Shown piece after piece: positions 35,820 to 46,700 of a DNA stretch of 64,000 nt (positions are counted from its first letter, which is position 1; each line of letters opens with the position of its first letter). The DNA is from Chlorops oryzae (Eukaryota > Arthropoda > Insecta > Diptera > Chloropidae), in the NCBI GenBank assembly GCA_020466095.1, contig CM035808.1:46392393-46456392 (forward strand), in the 5' to 3' direction. The translations under genes and the position numbers were made by a program. The notes under the pieces are model-generated. The model saw nothing but the letters and a program-made list of their open reading frames with translations. It made no database searches and was not told the DNA's origin.

Positions 35820-38195
35820 ATGGATAGTGCATTATTCGCTAATATACAAACGCTCTACGATAACGAGCTATACTCCAGTGTAATTCCAGCGGTAATTATT
35901 TAACTTTTAAAATAAAAAAAATTTTTTGTTTTTGGGCTATAAAGAATGGCGTTGGGGCGTAGTTATCCAGAGGCCGATTATACTTTGTGCGAAAATTAAT
36001 TTTTTTTTTCTTTTTTGTTTAAATTTTTAATTACTTATTACGCAAAAAAAAATTTTTGTTTTAGGCATGTTTTAGGTTGATAAAGGAAACGTTTTATATA
36101 GTAGAAATATCAATCGAAAAAGTGTTGATTATATTTGCAATTGTAAAATTAACCTGAAAATTAGAATTCAAAAAGTCTGCAAATTGGAGCCAATAATCTT
36201 TATTTCTTCCAATTAAGATATCAATGGAATTGTCAAAATAAAAATTCAATAAAAATTAATTAATAACAATTTGCAGGCAAGTCTGTTAATAACTCTACTT
36301 CAGAATGAACGCGCAATGCCGGAGATGGAGTACCAAACGCTTCTATTCTATGGCGATTCACAATACAAGGAGCGCCAATTCCGCGGAGCAGTTAAACAGC
36401 TTGATGCTGCCTTGTTGATGAGGAAAGTTATGGTGCGGTATAAGAGCTCCCAACTCAAGGCTATTGAAAATACCTACGAACACTTTGCAGAGGTGGAAGT
36501 TCGCTATAGACTCGCCATTTGCTATCGAGAGATCTCGGAACACAATCTTGCACTATCTACACTACAAGTGATACCATCAAGGTCGAGAACACCCAAGGTG
36601 AACTTTTTGCTAGCTACTTTATTGCACTATGGAAAGGTAGCCAATACTGCGGAGTCCACAGTTGCGTACAAAGAGGTATTGCGAGAGTGCCCGATGGCAC
36701 TTCAAGCAATTGATGCTCTCTTGCAATTGGGAGTTGATGGAATTGAGGCGAACTCTTTGATTGTCAATGGTGAGATGATTTGGAAATGGATTGGATTTTG
36801 AAATATTTCTATACAATAATAATTTCCTTTGCAGCCGGAACAGAATCGAAAAATATCGAATGGCTTAGCCTATGGATCAAAGGACACGCTCAAATGTATG
36901 GACGTAAGCATTTGGAAGCTTCGAAGACATTTCAATTGCTTAACGATACAACGAAGTTTCATCAAAATGAACATTTACTTACGCTAATCGGAAAATGCTT
37001 GTACTACTACGGGAGTTTTCTGCAGGCACAGCATTTTCTGGAGACTGCCATCATGATAAATCCGCACAATATGGAAGCCGTGATGGCATTAGCTGTCGTC
37101 TATGAGTATCGTGATAAACATCAAGAATTGGAGAAACTAACATCAAAGCTTACAAATATCAATGAATTCAGTTCGGAGCATTGGTTCGTACTCGCACAAG
37201 GATTTTACGCGACTGGGAAATTTGGCAAAGCTTCTTCCTTTACGCACAAAGCGATTTCAGTGAACCCACGAAATATTGAAGCGACACTTTTACGTGGGAA
37301 AATATGTCTACAGCTGAAGCATCATAATGATGGGATTTATTTCTTTCGTGCAGCACAGTGTATAGCCAATTATCGTTTCGAAGTTTACAAGGGTCTGTAT
37401 CATTGCTATGTGGGCTTAAAACGACTGAAGGAATCTCAAACGATGTGTGCACTGGCTGTACGATATTTTCGAAATTCACCGCGGAGTTGTGTAGTAAGTT
37501 GATTAGTTCTCTATTTTTTTTGCCCCCCGGCCCCCCTTAAGAAGCCTTAACTGATGAAAACTTCTTTGAAGATGTTCGCACGAGCACTGCTGCATTCGCC
37601 CAATCCATTGGCACGCAAAAATGCTAAGAAATTCGTTACAAAAGCCTTAGAAATAGACGAGTACTATGCGCCGGCAGTGGCGCTTATGGCAGAAATATGC
37701 CAAACCGAAGGCGATACAACAGAGGCGATAGCTATGCTGAAAAAACAAGTGGTAAACTATCCGCACCATAAACTCTTTACGATGCTGGGAGATATAATGA
37801 GCTCGCAAAAAGATCTCAATGGTGCACTGGAGTATTATACCATAGCGTTAAGGTGAATATCTTTATAATATTGAAGTCTTTTCGTAAAAATGATTGCAAT
37901 TTTCCAATTGAATAGCTTGGAACCAACTTATCATCGTGCTTTGGAGGGCATTAATGCTCTTGGTCACGCCGCTCGGACCACGGCTACTACAACTGGAAAA
38001 CCAGAGCAGGATAATTCTATGACCAATACGTCAACGGCACACGATGAGGAATGGTCGATCGAATGCGATGAGCCATCGATTGAAGCCGTCGAACTATCTT
38101 CGCCAGCTGTTGCCCACGATACTGGTGATGGTGCTGAATCGGATACATTCAGCGATCCGTTTTGGCAGGATGTCGATGCTGAGTTAACGAATTAA
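35820..38195 (+). CDS. APC7: Anaphase-promoting complex subunit 7 (TPR protein)
   Basis: TPR scaffold subunit of the APC/C ubiquitin ligase that drives mitotic exit; it helps bind coactivators Cdc20/Cdh1. Five exons, 35820-35891, 36277-36769, 36835-37493, 37572-37852 and 37916-38195, join in frame (1785 nt) to give 594 residues. Exon 1 encodes 24 residues, exon 2 residues 25-188, exon 3 190-408, exon 4 409-501. Tetratricopeptide repeats cover most of residues 30-530. The strongest family signature is VIPSRSRTPKVNFLLATL, matching GIPSRQRTPKIN in human, then VAYKEVLRECPMALQAIDAL and NIEWLSLWIKGHA. The tail (about 510-594) is acidic and Ser/Thr-rich, as in vertebrate APC7. The exon 4 acceptor (TTTGAAG before ATGTTCGCA) is the least certain junction, because a C-rich tract lies just upstream. 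Confidence 0.92.
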
Positions 38196-38757
38196 GGCAA
38201 AAAATTCATTCGCTTGTGTTGTGTGTTCTCATTATGAATTGTTTTAAATCTTTTACTCGTTTCTATTCGCAATATTTCATTCGACTTTAATTTATTCATT
38301 AAATGCAATTTCATCAATTCTACACTTAGAGATAAACGTATTATTATGTGCATTGTCATTCTTCTAAATCAAAATACATCTTTATCATAATCAATTAGAA
38401 TGTCCTTTGATTTTGGGTTGGATTATGTTGTGTTAGTTCGATTCCTGCCCTGTGGACCTAACTCGACAGCCTGCTCAGTGAATCAATTTTAACTTTTATG
38501 TAGGCCCTCTTCCACTCATCATTATTAATGATTCATTAACCATGTTCAAATATACATTTGGATCATTTGGTCTACCTCTCTCATATTGCACCCAAAAATT
38601 GCAATATAATCGAAATTTTGATTCAATACCCGATCAAACAAATTCGGAAGGTTTGGCTAGGGTCCCTGAATGAAAATTTGTTCTAGTTTTGGGAACGCTG
38701 TTTAATGGAATAGCTTTTGAAATACAATTTAGGGAATATAATAATTAAGTTTATATC

Positions 38758-39521
38758 TTATTTCTCGGCTTCCTCAGTGGTTTCCATTGAAGTGGCTTCT
38801 GTTGTCGCCGTGGATTCACTTCCCGCAGCCAAAACAGCGGATTCACTTCCAGCCAGAGCAGCCGCATCTTTCTTAGCCTTAGTGTCCTTTTTTTCTTTTA
38901 ATACCTTTCGATACGCTTCCAAGTCCGTTTCAAGTTGTTCGACGAAATTCTCGAACTCTAGTTGCTTTAACGATTCCAAGATATTTGCTGACGATATGGT
39001 CTTATGTCTGGCGTAGTTCCCAAGTACAAAGCAGTAAAAAGTGTGGGAAATAAAATAATTGAAAATTTTCCGTTAATTATATTGCCTCCTTATTCAATTT
39101 AATTTTTGACAGGGCTGGTACGGGCAGTGTGGGAAGCTTTATCGCAACGTGGTAGAGGTAGAGGTAGCTTTAACATTAGTACTACCAAGTAAACGGTTCT
39201 TAAAAATTGACAGGTTTTATAACACACATTCGGAATCGTCTTCATGCATGAAAACTCCCTCCATACTACGTACTCTGCCCATACTACGTACTCTCTCCAT
39301 ACTACGTACTCTCTCCATACTACGTACTCCGTCCATACTTACTTTTGCTTGTGTGCCAAGGCTGTTGAAGTCGAGGTAAGGAAGATGACAAACACGGAAG
39401 CAGCTCTTGCTATTGCTGATCTTGCTTCCTTGCTGACGTTCGCGCCCTCCGGTAAAGCGTCCTTAATTAGACGAGCTACGACCGCGTTCGGCAAATTTAA
39501 ATCCTCAATTCGTTCAACCAT
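38758..39521 (-). CDS. Chrac-14: Chrac-14 / DNA polymerase epsilon subunit 3 histone-fold protein
   Basis: Histone-fold subunit shared by the CHRAC nucleosome-remodelling complex and, as POLE3, DNA polymerase epsilon. Exon 1 is 39521-39343 (59 codons +2) and exon 2 is 39007-38758; the joined product is 142 residues. Exon 1 holds [20 protein letters not shown] and [13 protein letters not shown] [16 protein letters not shown], almost identical to human POLE3. Exon 2 supplies [21 protein letters not shown], the second half of the fold. The tail (about 95-142) is Lys-, Ala-, Ser- and Glu-rich, as in other flies, but less acidic than in human. The 335-bp intron has an 18-bp tandem repeat right next to the splice donor. 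The gene converges with APC7, 562 bp apart. Confidence 0.95.
39255..39342. repeat. 18-bp tandem repeat beside the Chrac-14 splice donor
   Basis: CCATACTACGTACTCTCT-type units run four times between about 39260 and 39337, ending within a few bases of the minus-strand GTAAGT donor at 39342. On the coding strand the unit reads AGTACGTAGTATGG. Confidence 0.9.
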
Positions 39522-39551
39522 GGTTTCTATGGAAAATTCTATTCAATAATA

Positions 39552-39640
39552 ATGGATCTCACACTTTTAAAGCGTCTTTGCGGTTTCTGTGAGCCGATAC
39601 CAGTGCTGCCGCAGCCCGACGAAATATTTTACCAAATCTT
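39552..39640 (+). CDS. Possible first exon of a gene divergent from Chrac-14
   Basis: ATG at 39552 opens 29 codons (MDLTLLKRLCGFCEPIPVLP...), then a good GTAAGC donor at 39641. It starts only 31 bp from the Chrac-14 ATG on the other strand. Codon content looks coding and the CGFC pair is notable. No following exon could be joined with confidence, and a repeat pair lies just downstream, so the gene may be broken. If the donor is unused the frame ends after 30 residues. Confidence 0.3.
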
Positions 39641-39659
39641 GTAAGCAAAATCTACCAGA

Positions 39660-40790
39660 ATTCTACCAACATATACCCAGCCGGACATGATCGCAAACTT
39701 GAAAGAATCATTAATGCAGAAGAAGTGGGCTTCGTGAGGTTAGAACAGTTGCATAGTTCCTTGTCTTTTTGTCTACGGACATTTGGATAATCAAGATTGT
39801 GCCTAATAATAGCTAAACTAGATCCACAATCCTTGACGTACTTTTTACAAGCTAAACGAAGAACGATTTCCTCCAGTCAATATAAATCAATTTAATAAAT
39901 GCTTTAACAAATTATGCAATAAATAAAATTCATTTTACTCAAAGAGGCATTGTGAATAGTCCCAGCCGGAAATTTCACTACTTCTGCAGTAATTCCGAAG
40001 TGGTGAAAATTCATGCTGCGACTACTCGTATTACTAACCCTTACTTCTAATGAATTTTGTTAGGAGATGGCCGCTATTTTCAGTACTTCAACATTCATAT
40101 GTTATTCATTAGGTTATTGCGTATATGACCCTGGTCCGCATGAAAACTTCATTTGGGCAAAAAGTACATGCTGGCTGGCTAAAATGGATCGAACGTGCAT
40201 GATTGTTTCATTTGAAAATATAGTATATGCTGCGAACATGAATGAAAATAACGTTTGCAAAAACACGAATGAGAATTACATTTGAAATAATAGTAAATGC
40301 CGCGAGGATCTGAGAGAAGAAAAAGAATATTTTAAAAAAATTGGCGGATATGGCCATATTTCGTGATTGTGACACATTATCGGCATTGGAATGTTAAGTA
40401 CAAAAAAAATATTATAAAACTTTTGAGAATTGTAGCGCACAGATAGAAAAACATCTTGTCATGAAAATTTCATAGGATCTTCATTGAAAATAGGAGTATG
40501 CAACCCTCTTTCAAATGAGAATTTCATTTGAAGAAGGGTATGTTGCAACGAGCTCTTGCTTCTGTGATATTTTCACTAGAAGATCATTCGAAAAAGCACC
40601 AATTGGCCTCTTTACATATGAATGCTTCACTTCTTCTGCATTAATGATTTTTTCATGCATGCGATAATGTCCGGCTGGGGTACTTGTACCAAGATGTATC
40701 TGCCCAGTCTTAAGCAAAACTACTAATCTACCATAGTTAAAAATTTCAAATAATTTCTACCAAATTTGGTAGAATTCAACTAAGACGGCA
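39660..40790. mobile_element. Candidate element with inverted ends, contains repeat copy 2
   Basis: Left sequence CAGCCGGACATGATCGCA and ATTAATGCAGAAGAAGTG (39678-39728) are found inverted near 40627-40680 (CTTCTTCTGCATTAATGA, GATAATGTCCGGCTGGG). The internal 40505-40690 part is the second copy of the repeat at 22786-22965. Exact ends and target duplication could not be set. Confidence 0.5.
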
Positions 40791-41929
40791 GCATTGGTCT
40801 ATGATGAGAAAGTCAGTTATAACAGCTGCTTTTCTTAGCATAACATAACGAAACTTATGAATTCAATAAAAGGAATTTTCCTCTATTTTTCATATACAAG
40901 CGATTGAAAAGCACTAAACTGTTTCTAAAAAATCATGTGCACCTTATTTAGGATCCTAATAATGCTATATGTAGGATAATCATTATAGTTAGAAGTTTTT
41001 CATACTATGCTAAGTTCAGGCATGTGCAATGCCACAACATAGGATAGGTTCAACTTGAAGTTGGCTGAGCTTATATTTTCAAATCAATTAAGTAGCTTGA
41101 AATGTGTTTTATTTTGAACGCTCGTTTCTTTGGCAGTTGGATTTGTGGCAATAAAGTGTACCTGATTTTAAGTATAATTTAATTTGAATCAAATTCTGTT
41201 CAAAAATTTTTTATGTTAAAATCGGAAATCCTTAAAGTTTAATGAAATTTCGGTTGCGAATTATTGAAAGCAAACACAAGAAGAAATGCCGTAAGTGAAG
41301 GAAATTATTTTTATTGTTTTGAATGTTCTTCGATTTCAGCAAAACCTCAGATCGAACGACCGTTTTTAGGACACAGGCAATTTCTAAGGATAGTTAACAA
41401 TTGGTTGGCCGATATTTCTTCTTCAGTCTTTGCACATAAACTGATCGCAATGTTCCGAGGATCGAAACGATCATCTTCTGGCATCATATTTAGAGTTATT
41501 GATTTTCCTTGCATTAGTTTTAGAAATTGTCTGGTTTGGTTAAACACTTTTTTTTTTTATTTCCCAATAAGCTCTATGAAAATTAACTTTTAATTTAAGG
41601 TCGAAAAAAAGGTTCGTAATTAAAACAAAGAGAATTCAGCTCATTTAATGCAACAACACTTTCAAAGGCTATACAAATTTCATACTTCTCTGTATGCGGA
41701 TAGCCCACAAAAATATAATAACAAAACAGCGGATAGCCTGCCGCTATACGTTAGAATCCCTGCAGTAATTGGAGGGCAAATCGATCCCTGTGACACCAAT
41801 GTAGCACCAGATACAAAAGAACTAGGGACACGGACCAACTAAATTTTTACCTAGTCAACAACGAGGCGTCTACAATTCGATTTTCTCGAACATTAATGTA
41901 TAGGAAATTTCCTTTTTCGAGAGGTACAA
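40791..41929. other. Intergenic; one weak ORF
   Basis: AT-rich. On the minus strand 41547-41347 reads MFNQTRQFLKLMQGKSITLN and continues with MPEDDRFDPRNIAISLC, which looks more protein-like than its surroundings. No family is recognised and no splice partner found. It may be a decayed gene fragment. Confidence 0.3.
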
Positions 41930-42135
41930 ACTATCGTGGCTCAGTGGATAGCGTGCGGACCTAACAATCCGAAGGTCTCGGGTTCAAATCCGCTGACAGG
42001 CGAAAAAAAAGTTTGCAAAAATGAGAATATTGGAGAAGGATGGTTTAGCGATATAAGGGCAAAGAAGCAGCAGCGTAGTGAGAGGGGATGGGGTAGAAGA
42101 GCCATCCGTCTCGGGCGCCAAATCATATTTTAAAT
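41930..42135 (+). mobile_element. tRNA-derived SINE
   Basis: An RNA polymerase III A box TGGCTCAGTGG (41937-41947) and B box GGTTCAAATCC (41981-41991) are spaced by 33 nt, as in a tRNA. The anticodon and acceptor stems do not form properly, so it is not a tRNA gene. A tRNA-unrelated body follows (A-run, then GAGGGGATGGGGTAGAAGAG), and it ends in AT-rich sequence. Confidence 0.75.
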
Positions 42136-43650
42136 TTTATAAATGTATTTTTATTTAGGCCAGGGGCATGGGCGGCATTTCTTCGATTGCGCCGCCATTA
42201 TGCCTCTTCGGGCGCCAAAATGTCTCGCTACGCCACTGTCACTGCCATAGAAAAAATGCGATTTGAAATCAACAGTTGAGACGTTACGGTAATGATCTCT
42301 CCGTTAAGTTAAAATGGGCAGTTAAGTACATTGTGAGGTAAGTAAATGGCGAGTAGCACTGGAACATTTTAGACCATACCCTCGAGTACTCTTATTTGCT
42401 ACAGGGAGTCGTCTGCAACATGAAAAAATTCATCGAGCTCGCTGCTTCCATCGATGTGAAGATTTTTGTTTTCAATATTTGACTGCTGCCAGTTTTTAAG
42501 GGATGCTGAATGCTCTAAAAATAAGGACAAAAACTCCCTGCAATTTGATTTTGAAATCTTCTTAAAACAAAAACTTGGTCCTATAATAACTTCCCTAAAG
42601 ACTAACCCCCTTATTCAGAGAAACATTTTAAATTTAAAATTTAGATAAAATTCGATTTTAGTATGGAATTTTTGAATTTTTTCTGAATTTTAAGTAGCTT
42701 CAAGCCTTGTCCCGGGCGTAGGGTAAAACATTTTTATTACGAAATTTTAATTTTCTCTGCTATGTCTCCGTTAAGGACCAGAAACTGTCTTTAATATAGT
42801 GGATATTCTCCTAAGCTGTCAACAGTGATATCTTATAAATAGAAATGGTTGTCATAAGACGGCTAATATCCTTTTATTTGAATCGCTTTCGATCTCTTAG
42901 CTTTAATGACAAGTCCAACGATGAAGCTTAATTGACTCGTAAAGTTTCCATTCGAATTGATAGTCTTAGACCAAATAAAAGTTACTAACAGGAGTGATAA
43001 GTTACTTTCGCTTCTTGGCCGTTAATCGCTTGTCACGAAACACGATTCGGGCAAAAGGTTATCCTTTTAGCTTTGACCTTAAAACCGGTAGGACACACCA
43101 ATTTAGAGAAGCATTTAATGAGGCTTTTACCTCTAGTTTGTATTTATATTCCCTACTGCGACTGATATGTAAACATAAAATTGCCTTCTTGTAGGTTTAA
43201 GGTACCACATACATACATACATTCATACAAACGTCTGTATGCACATACATTGGTACACTAATTTACCTTTTTGTTGACAAAATTTATTGTTTTCCCCCAA
43301 GTATCGTTTAGTGTCGTTTGTACCATTTTCCTGTTTCCATTTTCTCGAACGTTTTGTCTGTTTCGCTCGAATGTTGTGGCGCTGGTCATTATAATTTGAC
43401 CACTTGGCGTGATGTGTTGGCCGCTGTTTTGTCTGTTTTTCGCAAATATCTTAATTGAATAATAGCCGCATTTTCTGCCAATGCACAAGTGGCGAGAATT
43501 CGGGGTTGTTTTCTTCTCTTTGTGTGTTTTCTTGAAACGTATTTTTCGGAATTGAAAGCTGCATTTCAATACATTTCGATTGACATCGACATCGAGTGAT
43601 CGCTTGTAAAACAATTTGAGTTCCTTGCGGATCAATAGAGATTGTTGAAA

Positions 43651-43682
<32 letters not shown>

Positions 43683-43715
43683 TTCAAGAAAATATTAATT
43701 TTAATAAGCGCCAAA
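42136..43715. other. Upstream region of the unknown gene
   Basis: No supported gene. Includes CATACATACATACATTCATAC near 43212 and a 20-base A run near 43650. A GCCGCCATTATGCCTCTTCG block with CGCTACGCCACTG at 42210-42240 is probably the end of another repeat. Confidence 0.4.
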
Positions 43716-46700
43716 ATGTCCGCCCAACAGCCTGAGGCAAAAGAGGAGACTATTGTGTTCAGTGAAAATTATTTACATCCTCATTATGTACCGAAAAATT
43801 CTAGAAATTCGGGACATTCGATGTCATCCACATACAGTTCGAGTCAGCCTAATGTTAATAGTGCTGTCCAAGAGGAGGGAAAATTACAAAGAACCAGTCG
43901 ATGTAAGTAAATTGAACCTTTGACCTTTGACAGAATTAAAAATATCCCTCCATAGATGATCATTTGTCTTGATCCTTTGACTTTTGTCATTTGATTTTTT
44001 TTATTTTTTTTTATTTCATTTTCCAATATTCTGTGGTCAGTTTGAAGGAAAGACATGATGATTTTTAGATGTTAACATGAAACAATATTCGTTATTAAAT
44101 AATAGATTATTTTCCTTATCTCTTCAGCTCTTCTGGCATTGAACGATGAAAGCCAAAGTCATTCAATTGAACGTGGAAAACTCAAATTGAATAGTCCGAA
44201 TGATAATTTATGCTTCGGCAAGTGTAAGAAGCCCCAAGCAAAGGAAATTTTCGAACTATTTCGACCACGCTGCTATACAGATCCTGGCCCACGAAAGTCA
44301 AAAATCCCATCGATTCATGTGTCGGTGCCGCTGTTAACAAGTCCAGGAAAAACAAAAGGAAAACCCAGTCAACAGAAAATCAAGAAAAAGCGTAAACTAT
44401 CCAAGACCGAGAGGGGTGCATTTAATGTTTTTGATTCGCTTATAAAGCAGACATTGACATTGACCACTGCACCGATTATCATGAACGCGAACATAAGTGA
44501 CCGACGGTGAGTGTATATATGTATAACTACATGAGTATGCGGTGTGGGTTTACTATCAATTTTAAATCGTCGAGCGAAAAGCTTTCTAAATTTATCACAG
44601 TCATGCCCCAACGAAGAGCTGTGCGCTTTCTAGCAGATTAATGACGTCTGCTTATGTGGGGGTGTATGCATTGGATGCGTCACTAATTGAATTCATCATT
44701 CATTGGGTGTGTTCCATCCTTTGTCGTCGTCATCGAATTTTTGTGTCCTTTACCTTCCACGAACTTTTCGAACTATTCGAACTTTTCGTTGCGTGCCGCG
44801 AATGCAGGGCACGTGATTTGAGTGCTGGGCGAAATTAATAGCGGTTCACGGTTTCGATTGCATGTGCACCAGAAAGACTGAATGGTTCCATCGTTAGAAA
44901 AACGCCGTTGAAGTATTTATCTCAAAAACCTACCTCAAATTTCTGTAATGTGTTCGATTTAGGCTTTTTGGATTCACAAGTCACGCGATTTATTTTTTAT
45001 TCACATACAAGCACAATAAACGAGACACTCTGTGTCGACGGTATATCGCGTTTGTGCGGTCGTGTGTAACACCCATAACCAGTCGAGATAGACCATACAA
45101 AATATATATAGAAATGATCAGCGTCACCAGGAGATTCGATTTAGACATGTCTGTCTGTCCGTCTGTCCGTCTGTCTGTATACAGTTATCTTTTCGAAGGA
45201 GTTGAGCTATCTCGACGAAATTTTGTATGCCTGCTCACGGGGACATGAGTAAGAGCAAGTTCGGGAATGGACCCGATCGGATTTTTAGGGTTACCTCCAG
45301 TACTAGGGTCTGTTGTGAAAATCACAAAAACTGCTCTAAATTCGAAGTCCTTCAAGATATTTTGATGAAATTTGATAGTTAAACATATTTAAAGCCAAGT
45401 TATTCAATTTCCAAAAGTTGGAAAAGCGGGCATTGCCGAAGGGCGTTTTTTGAAAATTGCCTCCTACACCTGAAATTCAATTGCTACTTGAACGAAATTC
45501 GGCATTTATGCTTCCTTTGCAGTCACTATCATCCGCCCCAAAATTTTCTTAATCAGACCATTTTTAAGGGTAGCTCCAGTACTAGGGTCTGTCACAAAAA
45601 TCTCAAAACTGCCTCAAAATCTGACTTTTTCGAAATAAGTATTTCAACAAAATTGGAAAAGTGGGCGTGGCAAAGGCGTGGTTTTCATTAAGAAATAGAA
45701 CAAAAGTCCTCATGTGGGGCCCCTTATGGCCTTAAACACCTCTTGATATAAAAAATTATTTGAACATGTGGGTCTGTGTCGGGTATTTTGTGACTATAAA
45801 ACCCTTACTTGTTTAAATTTGTCTCAGGCATTTGCTTTACTGTCTGCTTATTTCTCTAGGGTTTCATTGCATAAATATTTATTGTTTTTTTTTTTTTTTC
45901 TCTTGTTGCTAAAAATAGAGTTAACTAATTGCGGATGTAACCACAAAGAGCGATATTTTGTCCTCAACTTTTTGTTTTTTTAATTTATCGCGGTTTGTAA
46001 ACGCACATCTTTCTTCTGAAGGAACAATCTATTTTTTCCCCTCATCGATCTTTAGACAGATTTTTTTTTGCATATTCATTATTTGGAATTCATTATATAA
46101 TTGTACAGTCGAGTCCCGATTATCCGAATCAATTGAGCACAGGGGTATTCCGTATACAGTGTACTCTCTCCTTGCGGACACTCCTCTAAGCGGACACCCC
46201 TCTTAAACGGTCACTTTTTGGGAATTCTCTAGTGTTTCAGCTTCTCAAAATATTTCCTCTTAAGCGGACACCTCTGTTAAGCGGACATATTTTTTGGTCC
46301 CGCAATTATTTACGTCATTTGGACAATATGATCTCATAAAAAAGTCCAGTAAGCCATGTAATTGAACCCTTCCATTGGTAATGGGACAAATGTACCTCCA
46401 ATGTGTTTTCTCATTCAACTACAATATTATTATTCGCATATAGGTACTCTTAGATATATTCCTATCAAAGCTTTTCATGCAATTTTATATATACATATTC
46501 TATATACAGGACCATTTGGTTCAAAAGGCAAAATTTGTGAGGCCAATATCTGGAGAATGATGATGATATGTAAATACTTTTTATGAATCAGGAATAAAAA
46601 TCTGTTTCCTAAAGGTTAAAATTCTAATATTTACGATTGAGTTTTCATGGAAAATACACCATGGACCATGGTTCTTAAAGCACTTGGTGTCACTTTTTAA

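Noticed and set aside
41930..42005. Functional tRNA gene
   Set aside because: A and B boxes are good, but anticodon and acceptor stems do not pair; a SINE fits better.
43200..43260. CRISPR-like or regulatory array from CATACA repeats
   Set aside because: It is an ordinary tetranucleotide microsatellite.
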